NCBI RefSeq assembly: GCF_010095445.2
Contig: NZ_WFGV02000007.1
Span: 1-64,000, forward strand
Direction of reading: 5' to 3'
DNA from: Pseudomonas sp. TNT3
Lineage (GTDB): Bacteria; Pseudomonadota; Gammaproteobacteria; Pseudomonadales; Pseudomonadaceae
Length of the DNA: 64,000 nucleotides
How positions within the stretch are numbered: the first letter of the stretch is position 1; each line of letters begins with the position of its first letter. The translations under genes and the position numbers were made by a program. The notes under the pieces were generated by a model. It was not told the origin of the DNA, ran no database searches, and saw only the letters and a list, made by a program, of their open reading frames with translations. Positions 46,214 to 56,232 of this stretch are shown piece by piece.

Positions 46214-48721
46214 ATGATCCCCTCCCCAGGTCGATGGTGCGTGCCTGCGCGCCTGCGCCTAGCCCACGTTATTTTCATCGGCAGCGGCGCAGCGCTTCTG
46301 GAGATCAAACCCGCATGGGCCGAATCGCCCATGGCGTTTCAGTCTGGCTTCATGCATCAGGGCGCTGGACAGCCAGCAGACGCCGGGTACTTGGCGCTGC
46401 AAGTGCTGGCGAACGCCCAGGACGTGGGGCCGGGGCGCTATCGCGTCGAGGTTCGGGTCAATCAGGAATACCAAGGGCTGCATGACATCGAATTCACGCA
46501 GGCGGGCACGGCATCACTGTCGCCCTGCCTGAGTGCAGATTTGCTCGCCCGATTCGGCGTTCGCCTCGATGCGGTGGCCGATCCCGAACTGCTCGAAGCG
46601 GGCTGCGTTGACGTGACGGCGCTGATTCCCGGTGCCCGCACCGATTTTGACGGTGGCCGGTTGCAATTGGGCATTTCCATTCCACAAATCGCCATGCGCC
46701 GTGACGTGATCGGCCATGTTGACCCCGAGCGCTGGGATGAAGGCATTAACGCTGCCTTCGTCAACTATCAGGTGTCGGCGCAGCAAGGCTCCAGCCGCTA
46801 CGGCGGCAATAACAACAGCCAGGATGTGTACCTGAACGCCGGCGTCAATCTGGGTGCCTGGCGCTTTCGAACCAACCAGACGGGCACTCAGGGCAGTCAC
46901 GGTGATCGCCAATGGTCCCGGGCCTACACCTATGCACAGCGGGACTTGCCCGGCATGAATGCCAACCTGACCCTGGGCGAAGCGTTCACCGGTGGTGATG
47001 TGTTTAAAAGTCTGCCGATCACAGGGGCATTGATTGCCACCGATACCGCCATGCTGCCAGACGTCCTGCAAGGTTATGCCCCGATCATTCGCGGCGTTGC
47101 GCTGACCCGTGCCCGATTGGAAGTCAGGCAGAATGGCTACCCGATCTATTCCACCTACGTCAGTGCAGGCCCTTACGAAATCGATGATTTGAGCACTGGC
47201 GGCGGCAGCGGCGAACTGGAAATTGTGCTGACGGAAGCCGATGGACAGGTCCGGCGATTCATCCAGCCTTACGCCTCTCTGGGCAACCTGCTGCGCGAAG
47301 GCACCTGGCGTTACAACGCCGCAGTCGGTCGTTACAACGCGGCCAGTCACATCGATGATCCGTTACTGTGGCAAGGCACAATCGCGATGGGCCTTGGCGG
47401 CGGCAAGACCGTTTATGGAGGGTTGCTGGCGGGTGAATACTACCGGGCAACCAACGTCGGCCTGGCCCAGGACCTGGGGGCGATCGGTGCACTGGCGCTG
47501 GACGTCACCCGCTCCGCTGCGGACATCGATTCCGCAGATGTAGCCTCGGTACAGGGGATGAGTTACGCGATCAAATACGGCAAGACCTTTCCCACTCGCA
47601 CCAGCCTGCGATTCGCTGGATATCGCTACTCCACAGAAGGGTATCGGGACTTCGATGAAGCGGTGCGCCAGCGCAGTCAGGATTCCAGTTATAGGGGCAG
47701 CCGTCGCAGCCGCATGGAAGCTGCGGTCTATCAGAACATCGGCACCCGTAGCTCGGTGAACCTGACACTCTCGCAAGAAGACTTCTGGCGCACCGACTAT
47801 CAGCGTCGCCAGTTTCAATTCAGCTTCAATACACAGTATCAGCGTGTCACCTACTCCCTGTTCGCCAGCCAGTCGCTAAGTGATAAACAAGACTACAGCG
47901 ACCGTCAGGTGGGGCTCAGCGTTTCCCTGCCGCTGGACTTTGGGCATAGCGCCTCCGCCACGTTCGACCTGCAAAAGAATGGCGATTCCTTCAGCCAGCG
48001 CGCCAGCGTGAGCGGCAACCTCGATCAAAGCCGCCTCAGTTATCGAGCTGCCGTGGCCAATGAAGATGGCCTGCAACGCTCAGCCGAACTGTCCCTGGGC
48101 TACCAGACGCCGGTCGGAAGCTTCGGCGCGGGTCTGAATCAAGGCACCGAGTACCGGAACCTGTCCATCAATGCCAGCGGTGCAGCGTTGTTGCACGGCG
48201 ACGGTATCGAATTTGGCCCTTATATGGGCGAAACGGCGGGCCTGATCCATGTGCCGGGTGTCAAGAACGTCGGCATCAACAACGCACCGGGCGTGCGCAC
48301 CAGTGAAGACGGCTATGCATTGGCGCCATACCTGCGCCCCTATCGCGTCAATCAAATAGAACTGGACACCGATCAATTGGGCCCCGAAGTCGAAATCGAC
48401 AATGGCACTGCCCAGGTCGTGCCTCGCCGTGGCGCTGTGGTCAAGAGCACGTTCGCGGCTCACGCAGTGAATCGCCTGGTCATCACCGCGTCCTTCAACG
48501 GCCAACCGCTGCCCTTCGGCGCACAAGTTGTGGACGCTGACAAAGCAGTGCTTGGCATCGTCGGCCAGGCTGGCCAGGTCATGCTCAGTACCCATGACCA
48601 ACCACAAAGCCTCGAGGTTCGCTGGGGTGATCAGAGCGAACAACAATGCCGCTTGGAAGTCGACCCGCAAGGCATGGAACAGGCTCAAGGCTACCGATTG
48701 CAGACCCTGGCTTGCCATTGA
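46214..48721 (+). CDS. Fimbrial usher, outer-membrane pore (PapC/FimD family)
   Basis: An 835-residue outer-membrane usher. A signal peptide (to about residue 36, PAWA) is followed by the N-terminal chaperone-binding domain, a 24-strand barrel with the plug domain in the region of GPYEIDDLSTGGGSGELEI, and two C-terminal domains with the family motif GAVVKSTF. The final Cys pair (QQCRLEV to LACH) is typical. It assembles the pilin and the tip protein on the cell surface. Confidence 0.9.
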   Translation: MIPSPGRWCVPARLRLAHVIFIGSGAALLEIKPAWAESPMAFQSGFMHQGAGQPADAGYLALQVLANAQDVGPGRYRVEVRVNQEYQGLHDIEFTQAGTASLSPCLSADLLARFGVRLDAVADPELLEAGCVDVTALIPGARTDFDGGRLQLGISIPQIAMRRDVIGHVDPERWDEGINAAFVNYQVSAQQGSSRYGGNNNSQDVYLNAGVNLGAWRFRTNQTGTQGSHGDRQWSRAYTYAQRDLPGMNANLTLGEAFTGGDVFKSLPITGALIATDTAMLPDVLQGYAPIIRGVALTRARLEVRQNGYPIYSTYVSAGPYEIDDLSTGGGSGELEIVLTEADGQVRRFIQPYASLGNLLREGTWRYNAAVGRYNAASHIDDPLLWQGTIAMGLGGGKTVYGGLLAGEYYRATNVGLAQDLGAIGALALDVTRSAADIDSADVASVQGMSYAIKYGKTFPTRTSLRFAGYRYSTEGYRDFDEAVRQRSQDSSYRGSRRSRMEAAVYQNIGTRSSVNLTLSQEDFWRTDYQRRQFQFSFNTQYQRVTYSLFASQSLSDKQDYSDRQVGLSVSLPLDFGHSASATFDLQKNGDSFSQRASVSGNLDQSRLSYRAAVANEDGLQRSAELSLGYQTPVGSFGAGLNQGTEYRNLSINASGAALLHGDGIEFGPYMGETAGLIHVPGVKNVGINNAPGVRTSEDGYALAPYLRPYRVNQIELDTDQLGPEVEIDNGTAQVVPRRGAVVKSTFAAHAVNRLVITASFNGQPLPFGAQVVDADKAVLGIVGQAGQVMLSTHDQPQSLEVRWGDQSEQQCRLEVDPQGMEQAQGYRLQTLACH

Positions 48722-48787
48722 GACGTACTCATTCAAAAAGGCGCCGGGCTTGATGTCCAGCGCCTCGCTCATTGAAGGAAAACAGTT

Positions 48788-49882
48788 ATGAAATCATCTA
48801 CACGACCGTGGATGTGCGTACTGGGGCTGGTTGCCGGCTATCAGTTTATTCAGCCTGCCGAGGCGAACACGTGCTCATGGGCCACCGCGACACCCGGGCC
48901 GATCAACTACGTCGCTAATGTCGCCAACGTTTACGTTCCGCGAGACGCGCGCATCGGCAGCGTTATCGGCACCATCGACACATTTGTCATAGCGCCCAAC
49001 CCTAGCGGCGCAAGCATCTCCTGTACTAATGATGGCAGCACAACGCTAAGATTCAGCGCCATTGCGACTGCCCCTCCCAGCCATCGCATCAATGAGCCCC
49101 TCGGTGGCGCAGACCCCAGAGGAAATATTTTCATGACCAACATTCCGGGTGTTGGCGCACGCATCAGACTGGAGCGACCATTCGATGGGGTAGCCACCAA
49201 CTCGTTCACACCCATAGGTGGGTTGCCGATCGTGCCCTTTGAAGCCGAAAACACGCACCTGCCTACTGCTGCCATTGCGTTTAGTAACTTGAGGAGCTAC
49301 GTAACGCTGGTAAAAACCGGGGCCATTCCACCCGGCTCACACGCTCTGAACCAGCAGCTGTTCGATGGGTTTTTTACAGGCATCGGGAAGGGCTTCAGCT
49401 ACGGGATCAGCGGCACGGTCATGCAGTCTCAATGCACCGTGGGCGCCAAACCCGTCAGCGTTGACCCGGTCCCGCTAGGCACATGGAACACCTCTGACTT
49501 CACCCACATTGGCTACACCACTGCCCCAACTGCTTTCACGATCACCCTGACCAACTGCGAATCGGACCCTGGGGATGTAAACAAGGCGGTTGCGCACATT
49601 CGCCTTGACGGGGCAAACGGTTCTTTACCAGTCGGGGATGGCAGCAATGGCGTGTTCACTCTGGGGACGGGCTCGACAGCCAAAGGAGTGGGAATACAAG
49701 TACTGCGTGCAGACACCGGAGCACCGGTGCCCTTGGGCACCGATGTTCCGTTTGGCTTTATCGAAAACGGTGTCGATAAGGTACTCGAGTTCAAAGCCTC
49801 GTTTTTTCAAACTCACGACAGTACTCAGATTGGCGCGGGTGTAGCAGAAGGCTCATTGGGCTTCACCCTCACCTACCAGTAG
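48788..49882 (+). CDS. Fimbrial tip adhesin
   Basis: A 364-residue protein with a signal peptide (to about residue 27, AEA). An N-terminal receptor-binding domain of about 200 residues is followed by a pilin domain (QCTVGAKPVSVDPVPLGTW to SLGFTLTYQ). The two-domain form and last position in a chaperone-usher operon identify it as the tip adhesin. The ligand is unknown. Confidence 0.82.
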   Translation: MKSSTRPWMCVLGLVAGYQFIQPAEANTCSWATATPGPINYVANVANVYVPRDARIGSVIGTIDTFVIAPNPSGASISCTNDGSTTLRFSAIATAPPSHRINEPLGGADPRGNIFMTNIPGVGARIRLERPFDGVATNSFTPIGGLPIVPFEAENTHLPTAAIAFSNLRSYVTLVKTGAIPPGSHALNQQLFDGFFTGIGKGFSYGISGTVMQSQCTVGAKPVSVDPVPLGTWNTSDFTHIGYTTAPTAFTITLTNCESDPGDVNKAVAHIRLDGANGSLPVGDGSNGVFTLGTGSTAKGVGIQVLRADTGAPVPLGTDVPFGFIENGVDKVLEFKASFFQTHDSTQIGAGVAEGSLGFTLTYQ

Positions 49883-49887
49883 GCGCA

Positions 49888-49909
49888 AAGCCCCTGTACA
49901 AAGGGGCTT
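49888..49909. terminator. Bidirectional terminator between convergent genes
   Basis: AAGCCCC and GGGGCTT form a 7-bp stem around 8 nt, 6 nt after the adhesin stop codon and 25 nt from the end of the convergent Ig-like gene. It can act in both directions. Confidence 0.65.
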
Positions 49910-49933
49910 GATCGTGACACGAGGCCCTCAAAA

Positions 49934-51415
49934 TCATGAGCGCAACATTGGCGTCAACTCGGGAAACGGAAACCAGCTCTCGCCGTCGTCGAAACTGACT
50001 TGCGTCAACACCTTGAAGCGCTCGTCTGACTTGAGACTCATCATGAAGTCCTTTGGCAGCGTCGCCGGTACACCGCCCGTCATTTGCGCGAGGGTGACAG
50101 GTTCTTTATTCAGAACCGTTCTTGATCTAGTTACATTGCCTTGGTCACGCCCGCTGACAGTGATGGTGATCAAGCTGCGCGTGCTGATGAAATTCCACGT
50201 TCGCTGATGAGCCGGCAGACCCGAATCAGAAATGGCTGACTTGAATACCGGATCGCTGTGAGGTGAGACCAGTTGCGGGGGCGAAAATCGAGCGGGGGGA
50301 AATTCACGCACCGCCACTTCCAGGAAGTCGGACGGTTTGTTGGAACCCTCCGGTGGATAGATAATGTAGTTAACCAGCATGCTTTTCTTGAAATAGGCCG
50401 CCACATTCTCCGGGGGAATTTTTACCTCTTTTGTTCCCCAAGGTACCGGCACCGTAATTTCACCGGCCGTACCTGGCTCACCAAACTGCACCTCTACCCT
50501 GTCGTCTCTAAAGTAAACAGCCTTATCGGGTATACGCACCGTCACCCCGTTCAATGCGTTTAACGGATCGAGCGGTCCCCAGTCTGAGGGATCGTCCTCT
50601 ATTTCCAGGACCCATGGGTTTGGTGCAAAACGGGGTGGCCGGATTGCGGCCACGTCCAGGTCGACGGGTGTAGATTCGGCACTGGGGTTCGAGGCACGAT
50701 CCTCAACACGATAAAAGACCACGCGCGGTCCATCGCCCATCGCGCGAATGAATTCGCCAGTGAACGTCAATTTAACGGGGTCGTTATAATTCAGGTGAGT
50801 GAGCGGCTGGCTCCGCAGTTCTTGCGACGCGCTATTGGCGGGGTTTTTCCAGGTTGCGATCACCACGTCGCCCGGCGCGGCGGTGGTGTAGGCGGGAACA
50901 GTGGCGATTACCTGGTCATTATTTTCCGGGCGGGCGAGGTAGTCGATATCGATACTGTTGGGAGGTCTGACTTCAGCAGGGAATATCAATTCGCTAGAAG
51001 CGTTGAGCAGTGGCGCTTGTTTGTCGATGGTGACGGTAAAGGGATGGGACCGCGCTGACACCCCTTGGAAATTCTCCATGATGAAACTGATCTGATGCTC
51101 GCCCTGAGGCAGCTTGCCGGCGGCTATCTCGATGAAATAGTCGGCGGGGTCCATGGGCAGAGGCCATGTCCGGGTGCCGATTATATCGGTTTCATTGTCA
51201 TCCAGGAAAACGTCGACCCGCTCGGTCCCGTCATCTGAAGGCGGCGTGTCATACCAGGGTTTGAACTCAACCCGCAGCGGATTGCCCGGATCTGCCCAGG
51301 CATTGCGGGGCAGCAGATTGGTTTCCCCGCCCGGTACATCGGGCAGCGGAGCGGGTCGTGTCCACGGAGGGGTCATCGTTGGGTCGATTTGATGCATGAA
51401 TTCGGATGCTGACAT
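49934..51415 (-). CDS. Signal-less Ig-like protein
   Basis: A 493-residue protein of three or four beta-sandwich modules, including SISFIMENFQG-like and TVTIDKQAPLLNASSELIFP (Ig-like 'IDK.AP' landmark) and VVFYRVEDRASNPSAES. It resembles the proteins at 37.1 and 53.9 kb in layout: repeated 'VxVxW/F' strands, proline-rich linkers, no signal peptide, no catalytic motif. ATG 51415 (MSASEFMHQI) has AAGGAG about 8-12 nt upstream and was preferred to ATG 51445. The function is unknown. It is convergent with the fimbrial operon and lies next to the autotransporter gene. Confidence 0.7.
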   Translation of the reverse strand: MSASEFMHQIDPTMTPPWTRPAPLPDVPGGETNLLPRNAWADPGNPLRVEFKPWYDTPPSDDGTERVDVFLDDNETDIIGTRTWPLPMDPADYFIEIAAGKLPQGEHQISFIMENFQGVSARSHPFTVTIDKQAPLLNASSELIFPAEVRPPNSIDIDYLARPENNDQVIATVPAYTTAAPGDVVIATWKNPANSASQELRSQPLTHLNYNDPVKLTFTGEFIRAMGDGPRVVFYRVEDRASNPSAESTPVDLDVAAIRPPRFAPNPWVLEIEDDPSDWGPLDPLNALNGVTVRIPDKAVYFRDDRVEVQFGEPGTAGEITVPVPWGTKEVKIPPENVAAYFKKSMLVNYIIYPPEGSNKPSDFLEVAVREFPPARFSPPQLVSPHSDPVFKSAISDSGLPAHQRTWNFISTRSLITITVSGRDQGNVTRSRTVLNKEPVTLAQMTGGVPATLPKDFMMSLKSDERFKVLTQVSFDDGESWFPFPELTPMLRS

Positions 51416-51552
51416 TTCGAGTTCTCCTTGCTGAAAGTCGGACACACCCAGACGGGAGTCCGGGCATCCGCAAATCCCGATGAACAGTCAACACCGTGAC
51501 GGGAAGGTACCGGGCTAGCGCCCAGTGCCGTTCGCCTCGTGGCCCTGAGCGC

Positions 51553-53754
51553 TTACCAAAGATAACGCACGCCCACGTTGGCTCCCCACGGTTGTTCGAT
51601 TTTGTTGCCGTTGCTGTAATCGAAATCGGCATGAATCGACACCTTGTCGCTCAGCGACACGGCTACACCAGCACCCAACTCGCCACGAGAACCCGATAGG
51701 TCGTTGTTGAACGAGTGGTCATTGACTTTCACTTCGTTATTGTTGGCGAACTCGTGCACAAAGGCGGCGCGAAGGTAGGGCTGAACCGTCTTGTCATCCC
51801 ACTTGAAGTTGCGCCCGGCAGTTGCCCCTGCCTTGGCGAGCAACGAATGGGTGCGATCGCCTTCGGCGGACAAACCGTTATCCAGGTCGTAATCCTTGCC
51901 CTGGATAATCACACCAGACAATTGGGTGAAGGGTTCAACGAAATAGTCGTCAGCCAGTTTGATATGCCGACCAAACTCCAGGGACCCACCGATACCATGA
52001 CTGTCGTAATTGCCCTTGGTTTTCTTGCCATCGCTAAGGTGCACATCGGACTCATTCTGGAAACGGTTGAACTTGAGCACGCCATCGAAGTAGTAGCCGC
52101 TCGGCTCATCCAGCCAAGTGGTGTAGGCGCCCAGGTAGTAGCTATCGATAGTGCCACTGGTGCCACGACTCAAATCCAGGTCGGACTTGCTGTAACCACC
52201 CAGCACACCCACCAGCCACTGCCCGTCACCCATCGGCAACGGCGCATCGGCACCGAACGACAGACCCTGCTGGACTTGCTGGTAAGCGACACCCGAACTG
52301 GCATCGACGTTGAATTTGTTGCCGTAGGCACGCATCCAGCCACCGGCCTTGCCGTGGTCCATGCGCACTTCACCCATGCGGCTGCGCAAGGTACTGAGTT
52401 CGCCATACCAGGCAGTCGGTGCCGCATTGAACAGCGCGATCACCGATTGGGTACCCGGGCTGATGGTGCGAGTGAGGGTATTGAGGTACCAATCGGTGTT
52501 GCTCAGCTTGACCAGGTCATAGGAGTACGCCCCCAGGTTCACGACGCCACCGGCGAGGTTGAACGTCGCATCGCCACTGCCGATGTGGACCACAGGAATC
52601 GCGCCGGCGCCCACAGGTTCCGAACCACTGGCATCAAGTTCTACGGTGTGTTTGCCGGTGGCATTTCCGGCTACGGTCAGGGTATCGACCTGGCCGGTCT
52701 GGAGATTGGTGTGGATGAAGAACGTGCCGCCGGTACCCGACAGCGTTCCCACGTTCAACTTGAAGTACTCACCCGGATTGCCGAACTGGATGGCACCGCC
52801 ATTCATGTCCAGATTTTGCACCGAACCGTCACCGATCATGACCCAGCGTGCATTGCTGTTGACAGCCAGGTTCTGCACGTTCTGCAAACGGCCGGTCAGG
52901 GTGGCCGAGTCTTCGAGCAATACATTGGCCATACTGGCGTCGTCCGCGACGATGTCGCCGACCAGTGCGCTGCTGCCGACCCGTAAATTGGCTTCGGCGC
53001 CCCTGACTACGTTCATCAGTATGCCATTGGAGGACGATAGCGTAGAACCGTTGAGCACGGCGATGTTTGCCTGGGACGTCCCCGCAGTGCCGGCATCCAC
53101 GACAATTGCCGAGCCATTGAGGCCTTCGACCTTGGTCTTGTTCAAGACCAGCGAGCTGGCGGAGTCGAGTCCGTTATCGGGGTTGATATCGATCCCGTTT
53201 CGGCTCCCGGTGATCGTGCTGCCATTGGCCTCGACTGTGCCACCGAATACGCGCAGGCCGCCAGCATTCGGCCCGGTGCCGATGAGCGTCGATTCGTTCA
53301 GCGTCAAGTGGCTCAAGGCATTGACCGTGGCACCGTTGGTTACGCCGGTGATCGTACTGTTGCTGACGGATGCAATAGATCCTTCAGTCCCCGCCGGATC
53401 ACGACTGACCACCAGACCGACCCGGTCACTTGAAACGGTAGCGCCGGCAATATTCGCCCTGCCGGCGTTCAAATGCACACCATTGGCGCGGGTGGCTTGA
53501 ACGGTGGTGCCATTAAGGTTCAGAGTCGAGTTGTTGACGGTGATATCACGGGTATCGCCACCATTGGCATTCAGGGTCGACGCACCGTTCAATACGTAAT
53601 TGTCGGGGGCGGTGTTACTGTCAATGTTCAAGACCTGGCCAGGGTTCAAAACTCTTGCGTACCCCAGGTCGCTGATCAGCAACAAAGGCGCGATAGACAG
53701 TAGCTTCAAAGTACGGGACAGCGGATGCAGTTTGAACAGGTTAACCGTGGACAT
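51553..53754 (-). CDS. Classical autotransporter, pertactin-like passenger
   Basis: A 733-residue type Va autotransporter. A signal peptide (LLSIAPLLLISDLGYA) is followed by a passenger of about 420 residues rich in short Asn/Thr/Val repeats typical of a right-handed beta-helix (NSTLNLNGTTVQATRANGVH). A C-terminal 12-strand barrel starts near WYGELSTLRSRMGEVRMD (as landmark) and ends in an aromatic residue (GVRYLW). No protease motif is visible in the passenger, so it is probably an adhesin or similar surface structure. GGGG precedes ATG 53754. Confidence 0.88.
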   Translation of the reverse strand: MSTVNLFKLHPLSRTLKLLSIAPLLLISDLGYARVLNPGQVLNIDSNTAPDNYVLNGASTLNANGGDTRDITVNNSTLNLNGTTVQATRANGVHLNAGRANIAGATVSSDRVGLVVSRDPAGTEGSIASVSNSTITGVTNGATVNALSHLTLNESTLIGTGPNAGGLRVFGGTVEANGSTITGSRNGIDINPDNGLDSASSLVLNKTKVEGLNGSAIVVDAGTAGTSQANIAVLNGSTLSSSNGILMNVVRGAEANLRVGSSALVGDIVADDASMANVLLEDSATLTGRLQNVQNLAVNSNARWVMIGDGSVQNLDMNGGAIQFGNPGEYFKLNVGTLSGTGGTFFIHTNLQTGQVDTLTVAGNATGKHTVELDASGSEPVGAGAIPVVHIGSGDATFNLAGGVVNLGAYSYDLVKLSNTDWYLNTLTRTISPGTQSVIALFNAAPTAWYGELSTLRSRMGEVRMDHGKAGGWMRAYGNKFNVDASSGVAYQQVQQGLSFGADAPLPMGDGQWLVGVLGGYSKSDLDLSRGTSGTIDSYYLGAYTTWLDEPSGYYFDGVLKFNRFQNESDVHLSDGKKTKGNYDSHGIGGSLEFGRHIKLADDYFVEPFTQLSGVIIQGKDYDLDNGLSAEGDRTHSLLAKAGATAGRNFKWDDKTVQPYLRAAFVHEFANNNEVKVNDHSFNNDLSGSRGELGAGVAVSLSDKVSIHADFDYSNGNKIEQPWGANVGVRYLW

Positions 53755-53858
53755 ACAGACCCCATTGGCAAGTGAACAGAAAGCCGCGCAGGTTATAGAT
53801 CGTGAACGTCGTGGTATGTAGGACTTATCTGAAGGAACTATTGAGCAATGAGATACGT

Positions 53859-53902
53859 CGCCAGAAGAAACGGGTGACTGCGGTCATCCGTTTCTTCTGG
53901 CG
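53859..53902. terminator. Perfect 15-bp hairpin between the autotransporter and the Ig-like gene
   Basis: CGCCAGAAGAAACGG and CCGTTTCTTCTGGCG form a perfect 15-bp stem with a 14-nt loop. It lies 24 nt after the stop of the minus-strand Ig-like gene and about 100 nt before the autotransporter start, so it is probably a transcript end with little read-through. It has no clear U-tract on the minus strand. Confidence 0.55.
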
Positions 53903-53925
53903 GTGCTTTTGCTGGGCTTACTTGC

Positions 53926-55893
53926 TCAAGGCTTGGCAGGTATTTCGCAACTCCCCTCGCCCTGTAACAGCCCGACCCTTGTGTTGGAAGGCGCTGCTGC
54001 AGCGGGTTTGTCCTTGATGGTGTAAGTCACATCGCCTTTGCCGAACGAAACATCTTTGACATAGATAGGCTTGATATGGGTGTCGTAAGGCTCGATGAGC
54101 CAGACAATTCCGTCTCGCGCCTGCTCTGCGCTGATATTGGTAAATGTTCCTGTTTTCTTGGCCCCTGGCAGATGTACCGGCGCTGCAAAGTTCTGATAAG
54201 CCTCCCACACCACTTCGACATCATCGCCCGCTTTCAAATGAGCACTTGGCGGGATTCTGTATTCAAAGCCGTATTCGGTCTGGCCTGCGTTCCAGCGCAA
54301 CGAATTGCAGTTGAAGCGGTCAGGTTGAAACGTGTGCAACGGTTCGGCAGTCGGTAATTTCAAGACCAGGAATTTGATCTCGACCGTTGAACGGGGCTTC
54401 GGTTCTTGCGGATTGCTGTGGGCCGCGTTGGTCAGCACATACCAGATCGGCATGGCATCGCTGGGGCCTTCGCCGCGAATAACGTCCCAGTCGAGCGGGA
54501 TCCGGATAACGTCTTCTTCCTTGTCGTTGGTGGTATCGATAACATAAGGAGGGCCGATCGGTTTTCCGTTCCACATGACCTGGTATGTATCATCATTTAC
54601 CAGCGGCAATACAAGCTCGATTTCTGCAAATACGTCTTTGCCTTCATCGGAATTGATCAACACGTTTTTTACTGCGGACTCACCCACAACCGCCACTTCT
54701 TTCAGATTGGGGTTACCAGGCTCCGGGTCCGGGTTATCAGGGCCGGCATTGGACAGGTTGCATTTGACGGTTTCAACTGCAGAACCAAAAGGCTCGACAC
54801 CGCGCAGTACCGTGTAACTCACAGGAATATCAATAACGCCTTTCGAATCGCCGTACGCTTGCTTGATCATATTCCACGGCACGAAGATATCGAATCCGGT
54901 CGTTGGATTAGGCCCTACAGGCGTGCCGGGCTTGAGTTCCAGGTCTTTCCATTTGACGATGATGCTGTCGTTCGCTTTGCCGTTGGTGACTTTGTCTATA
55001 TGGACGATTACACCGCCATTGATAATGTCCTCACGAAGGAGTTCACCACCGGTAGCATCCGTCACCGTAGGCTTGGGCAGTGGCGTGAGCGGCAACGGAC
55101 CGAGCGCCACTGACATGAGCTCGTACTCAGACAGCTTGCTTTCGTTCCCCGCCTTGTCAATCAGGACATAGCCGGCGCAACAGTTGCCGTCCCCCGCCGC
55201 AAGGAACTTGGCCTTGGGGATTTGTACCTTGCCGCCGCCGAGAATAGGTAGCGGACCGATCATATCGATGTCCTCGGGTTTCTCGGGCAGCTCTCCTTTT
55301 ATCCAGCCGAAGGCGATATGAGTGCCGATTGGATCGCCGGTCCAATCGGGAATTGTGGCTTCGAGGAAGTCATCCGCCCCAAACGTCGAATCTTTGATCG
55401 GTGGCGTGATGGTAAAAATCATTTTGCTCGGAGATGTCGTGCCATTCGGAGGGATTTTGTCGATAAAAATACGAACACGGTTGGAATGGTCAGTAGGTCC
55501 TTGATGGCTTATATGCTCATATCTAAGGTCAAAGGGGCCTTCGTTTTCCGGGTCCAGAAAGAATTCTTTGGTGATAGTAAAAACCAGAGGAATCCAGATA
55601 TCCCCCCCTTCAAATTCGAGCTCGTCGATCAATGTCCACTCTTCACTGCCCCCACGCGCACGCTCAAGGCGAAAATAATCAGTACCATCACCGGTTCCCG
55701 GCAGAGTCCCGCCCCATGTGGTGATCGTGACTGTTTGATCGGTCTTGAGCTTTTCCCGACGTATCAGCCCGTTAGCATCACCGTTGATCACGATATGCTT
55801 GACGTCCGGATCCTGAACCACTAGCGGCTGGGCCCCACCGGACGAGGACTCGCCAGCCGCAAGACGTTGCTCTTTTTTTTCTGGACCAGCCAT
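53926..55893 (-). CDS. Large signal-less Ig-like protein
   Basis: A 655-residue protein of about five beta-sandwich modules (VIHI/VVHIDKVTNGKANDSIIVKWKD, YVLIDKAGNESKLSEYELMS as landmarks split: VVHIDKVTNG and LIDKAGNESKLS). The start MAGPEKKEQRLAAGESSSGG is highly charged and shows no Sec signal. I chose ATG 55893 because GGAG lies 9 nt upstream; ATG 55914 lacks one. A palindrome 153 nt upstream recurs in two other promoters. The function is unknown; the module style matches the proteins at 37.1 and 49.9 kb. Confidence 0.7.
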   Translation of the reverse strand: MAGPEKKEQRLAAGESSSGGAQPLVVQDPDVKHIVINGDANGLIRREKLKTDQTVTITTWGGTLPGTGDGTDYFRLERARGGSEEWTLIDELEFEGGDIWIPLVFTITKEFFLDPENEGPFDLRYEHISHQGPTDHSNRVRIFIDKIPPNGTTSPSKMIFTITPPIKDSTFGADDFLEATIPDWTGDPIGTHIAFGWIKGELPEKPEDIDMIGPLPILGGGKVQIPKAKFLAAGDGNCCAGYVLIDKAGNESKLSEYELMSVALGPLPLTPLPKPTVTDATGGELLREDIINGGVIVHIDKVTNGKANDSIIVKWKDLELKPGTPVGPNPTTGFDIFVPWNMIKQAYGDSKGVIDIPVSYTVLRGVEPFGSAVETVKCNLSNAGPDNPDPEPGNPNLKEVAVVGESAVKNVLINSDEGKDVFAEIELVLPLVNDDTYQVMWNGKPIGPPYVIDTTNDKEEDVIRIPLDWDVIRGEGPSDAMPIWYVLTNAAHSNPQEPKPRSTVEIKFLVLKLPTAEPLHTFQPDRFNCNSLRWNAGQTEYGFEYRIPPSAHLKAGDDVEVVWEAYQNFAAPVHLPGAKKTGTFTNISAEQARDGIVWLIEPYDTHIKPIYVKDVSFGKGDVTYTIKDKPAAAAPSNTRVGLLQGEGSCEIPAKP

Positions 55894-56045
55894 AGTGTCG
55901 CTCTCCGTATTCATAATCTGGCGCCATGGACTTGCCATCGCATTTGGGCCGGAAAAGCAGACCGAATTACTGCCGGGCACTACCCAAGTACATCCCGTCG
56001 TTCTGCGCTTGGGTGAAGTAAGCTCTTTTTTTTTCAGCGGCGTAA

Positions 56046-56061
56046 CTGTCAAAGTTGACAG
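56046..56061 (-). promoter_or_regulatory. CTGTCAA..TTGACAG palindrome upstream of the Ig-like gene
   Basis: CTGTCAA-AG-TTGACAG is a perfect 7-bp-arm palindrome with a 2-nt centre. On the minus strand it is followed by an A-rich stretch and GCTTAnnnnACCCA, exactly as at 57688-57703. It lies 153 nt upstream of the gene starting at 55893 and includes a TTGACA that could serve as a -35 element. Confidence 0.6.
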
Positions 56062-56232
56062 GTAGCCCCACATTTTTTCGCGTCAGGGGCGGTGAAATTT
56101 CACGCCCGCGAGTCGGATCGCCGCCCTCCCCGCTCCTGCAATGCGGGTCTGGAGGATTCGATATTTAAGTTTGATCCTTGCAGCTGGTCTGGTATTTGAT
56201 TGAGCCTTCCCCAATGGTAAAAGGACTTCTTC

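Noticed and set aside
51715..52986. 423-codon plus-strand frame
   Set aside because: It is antisense to the autotransporter barrel and has no start signal or domain.
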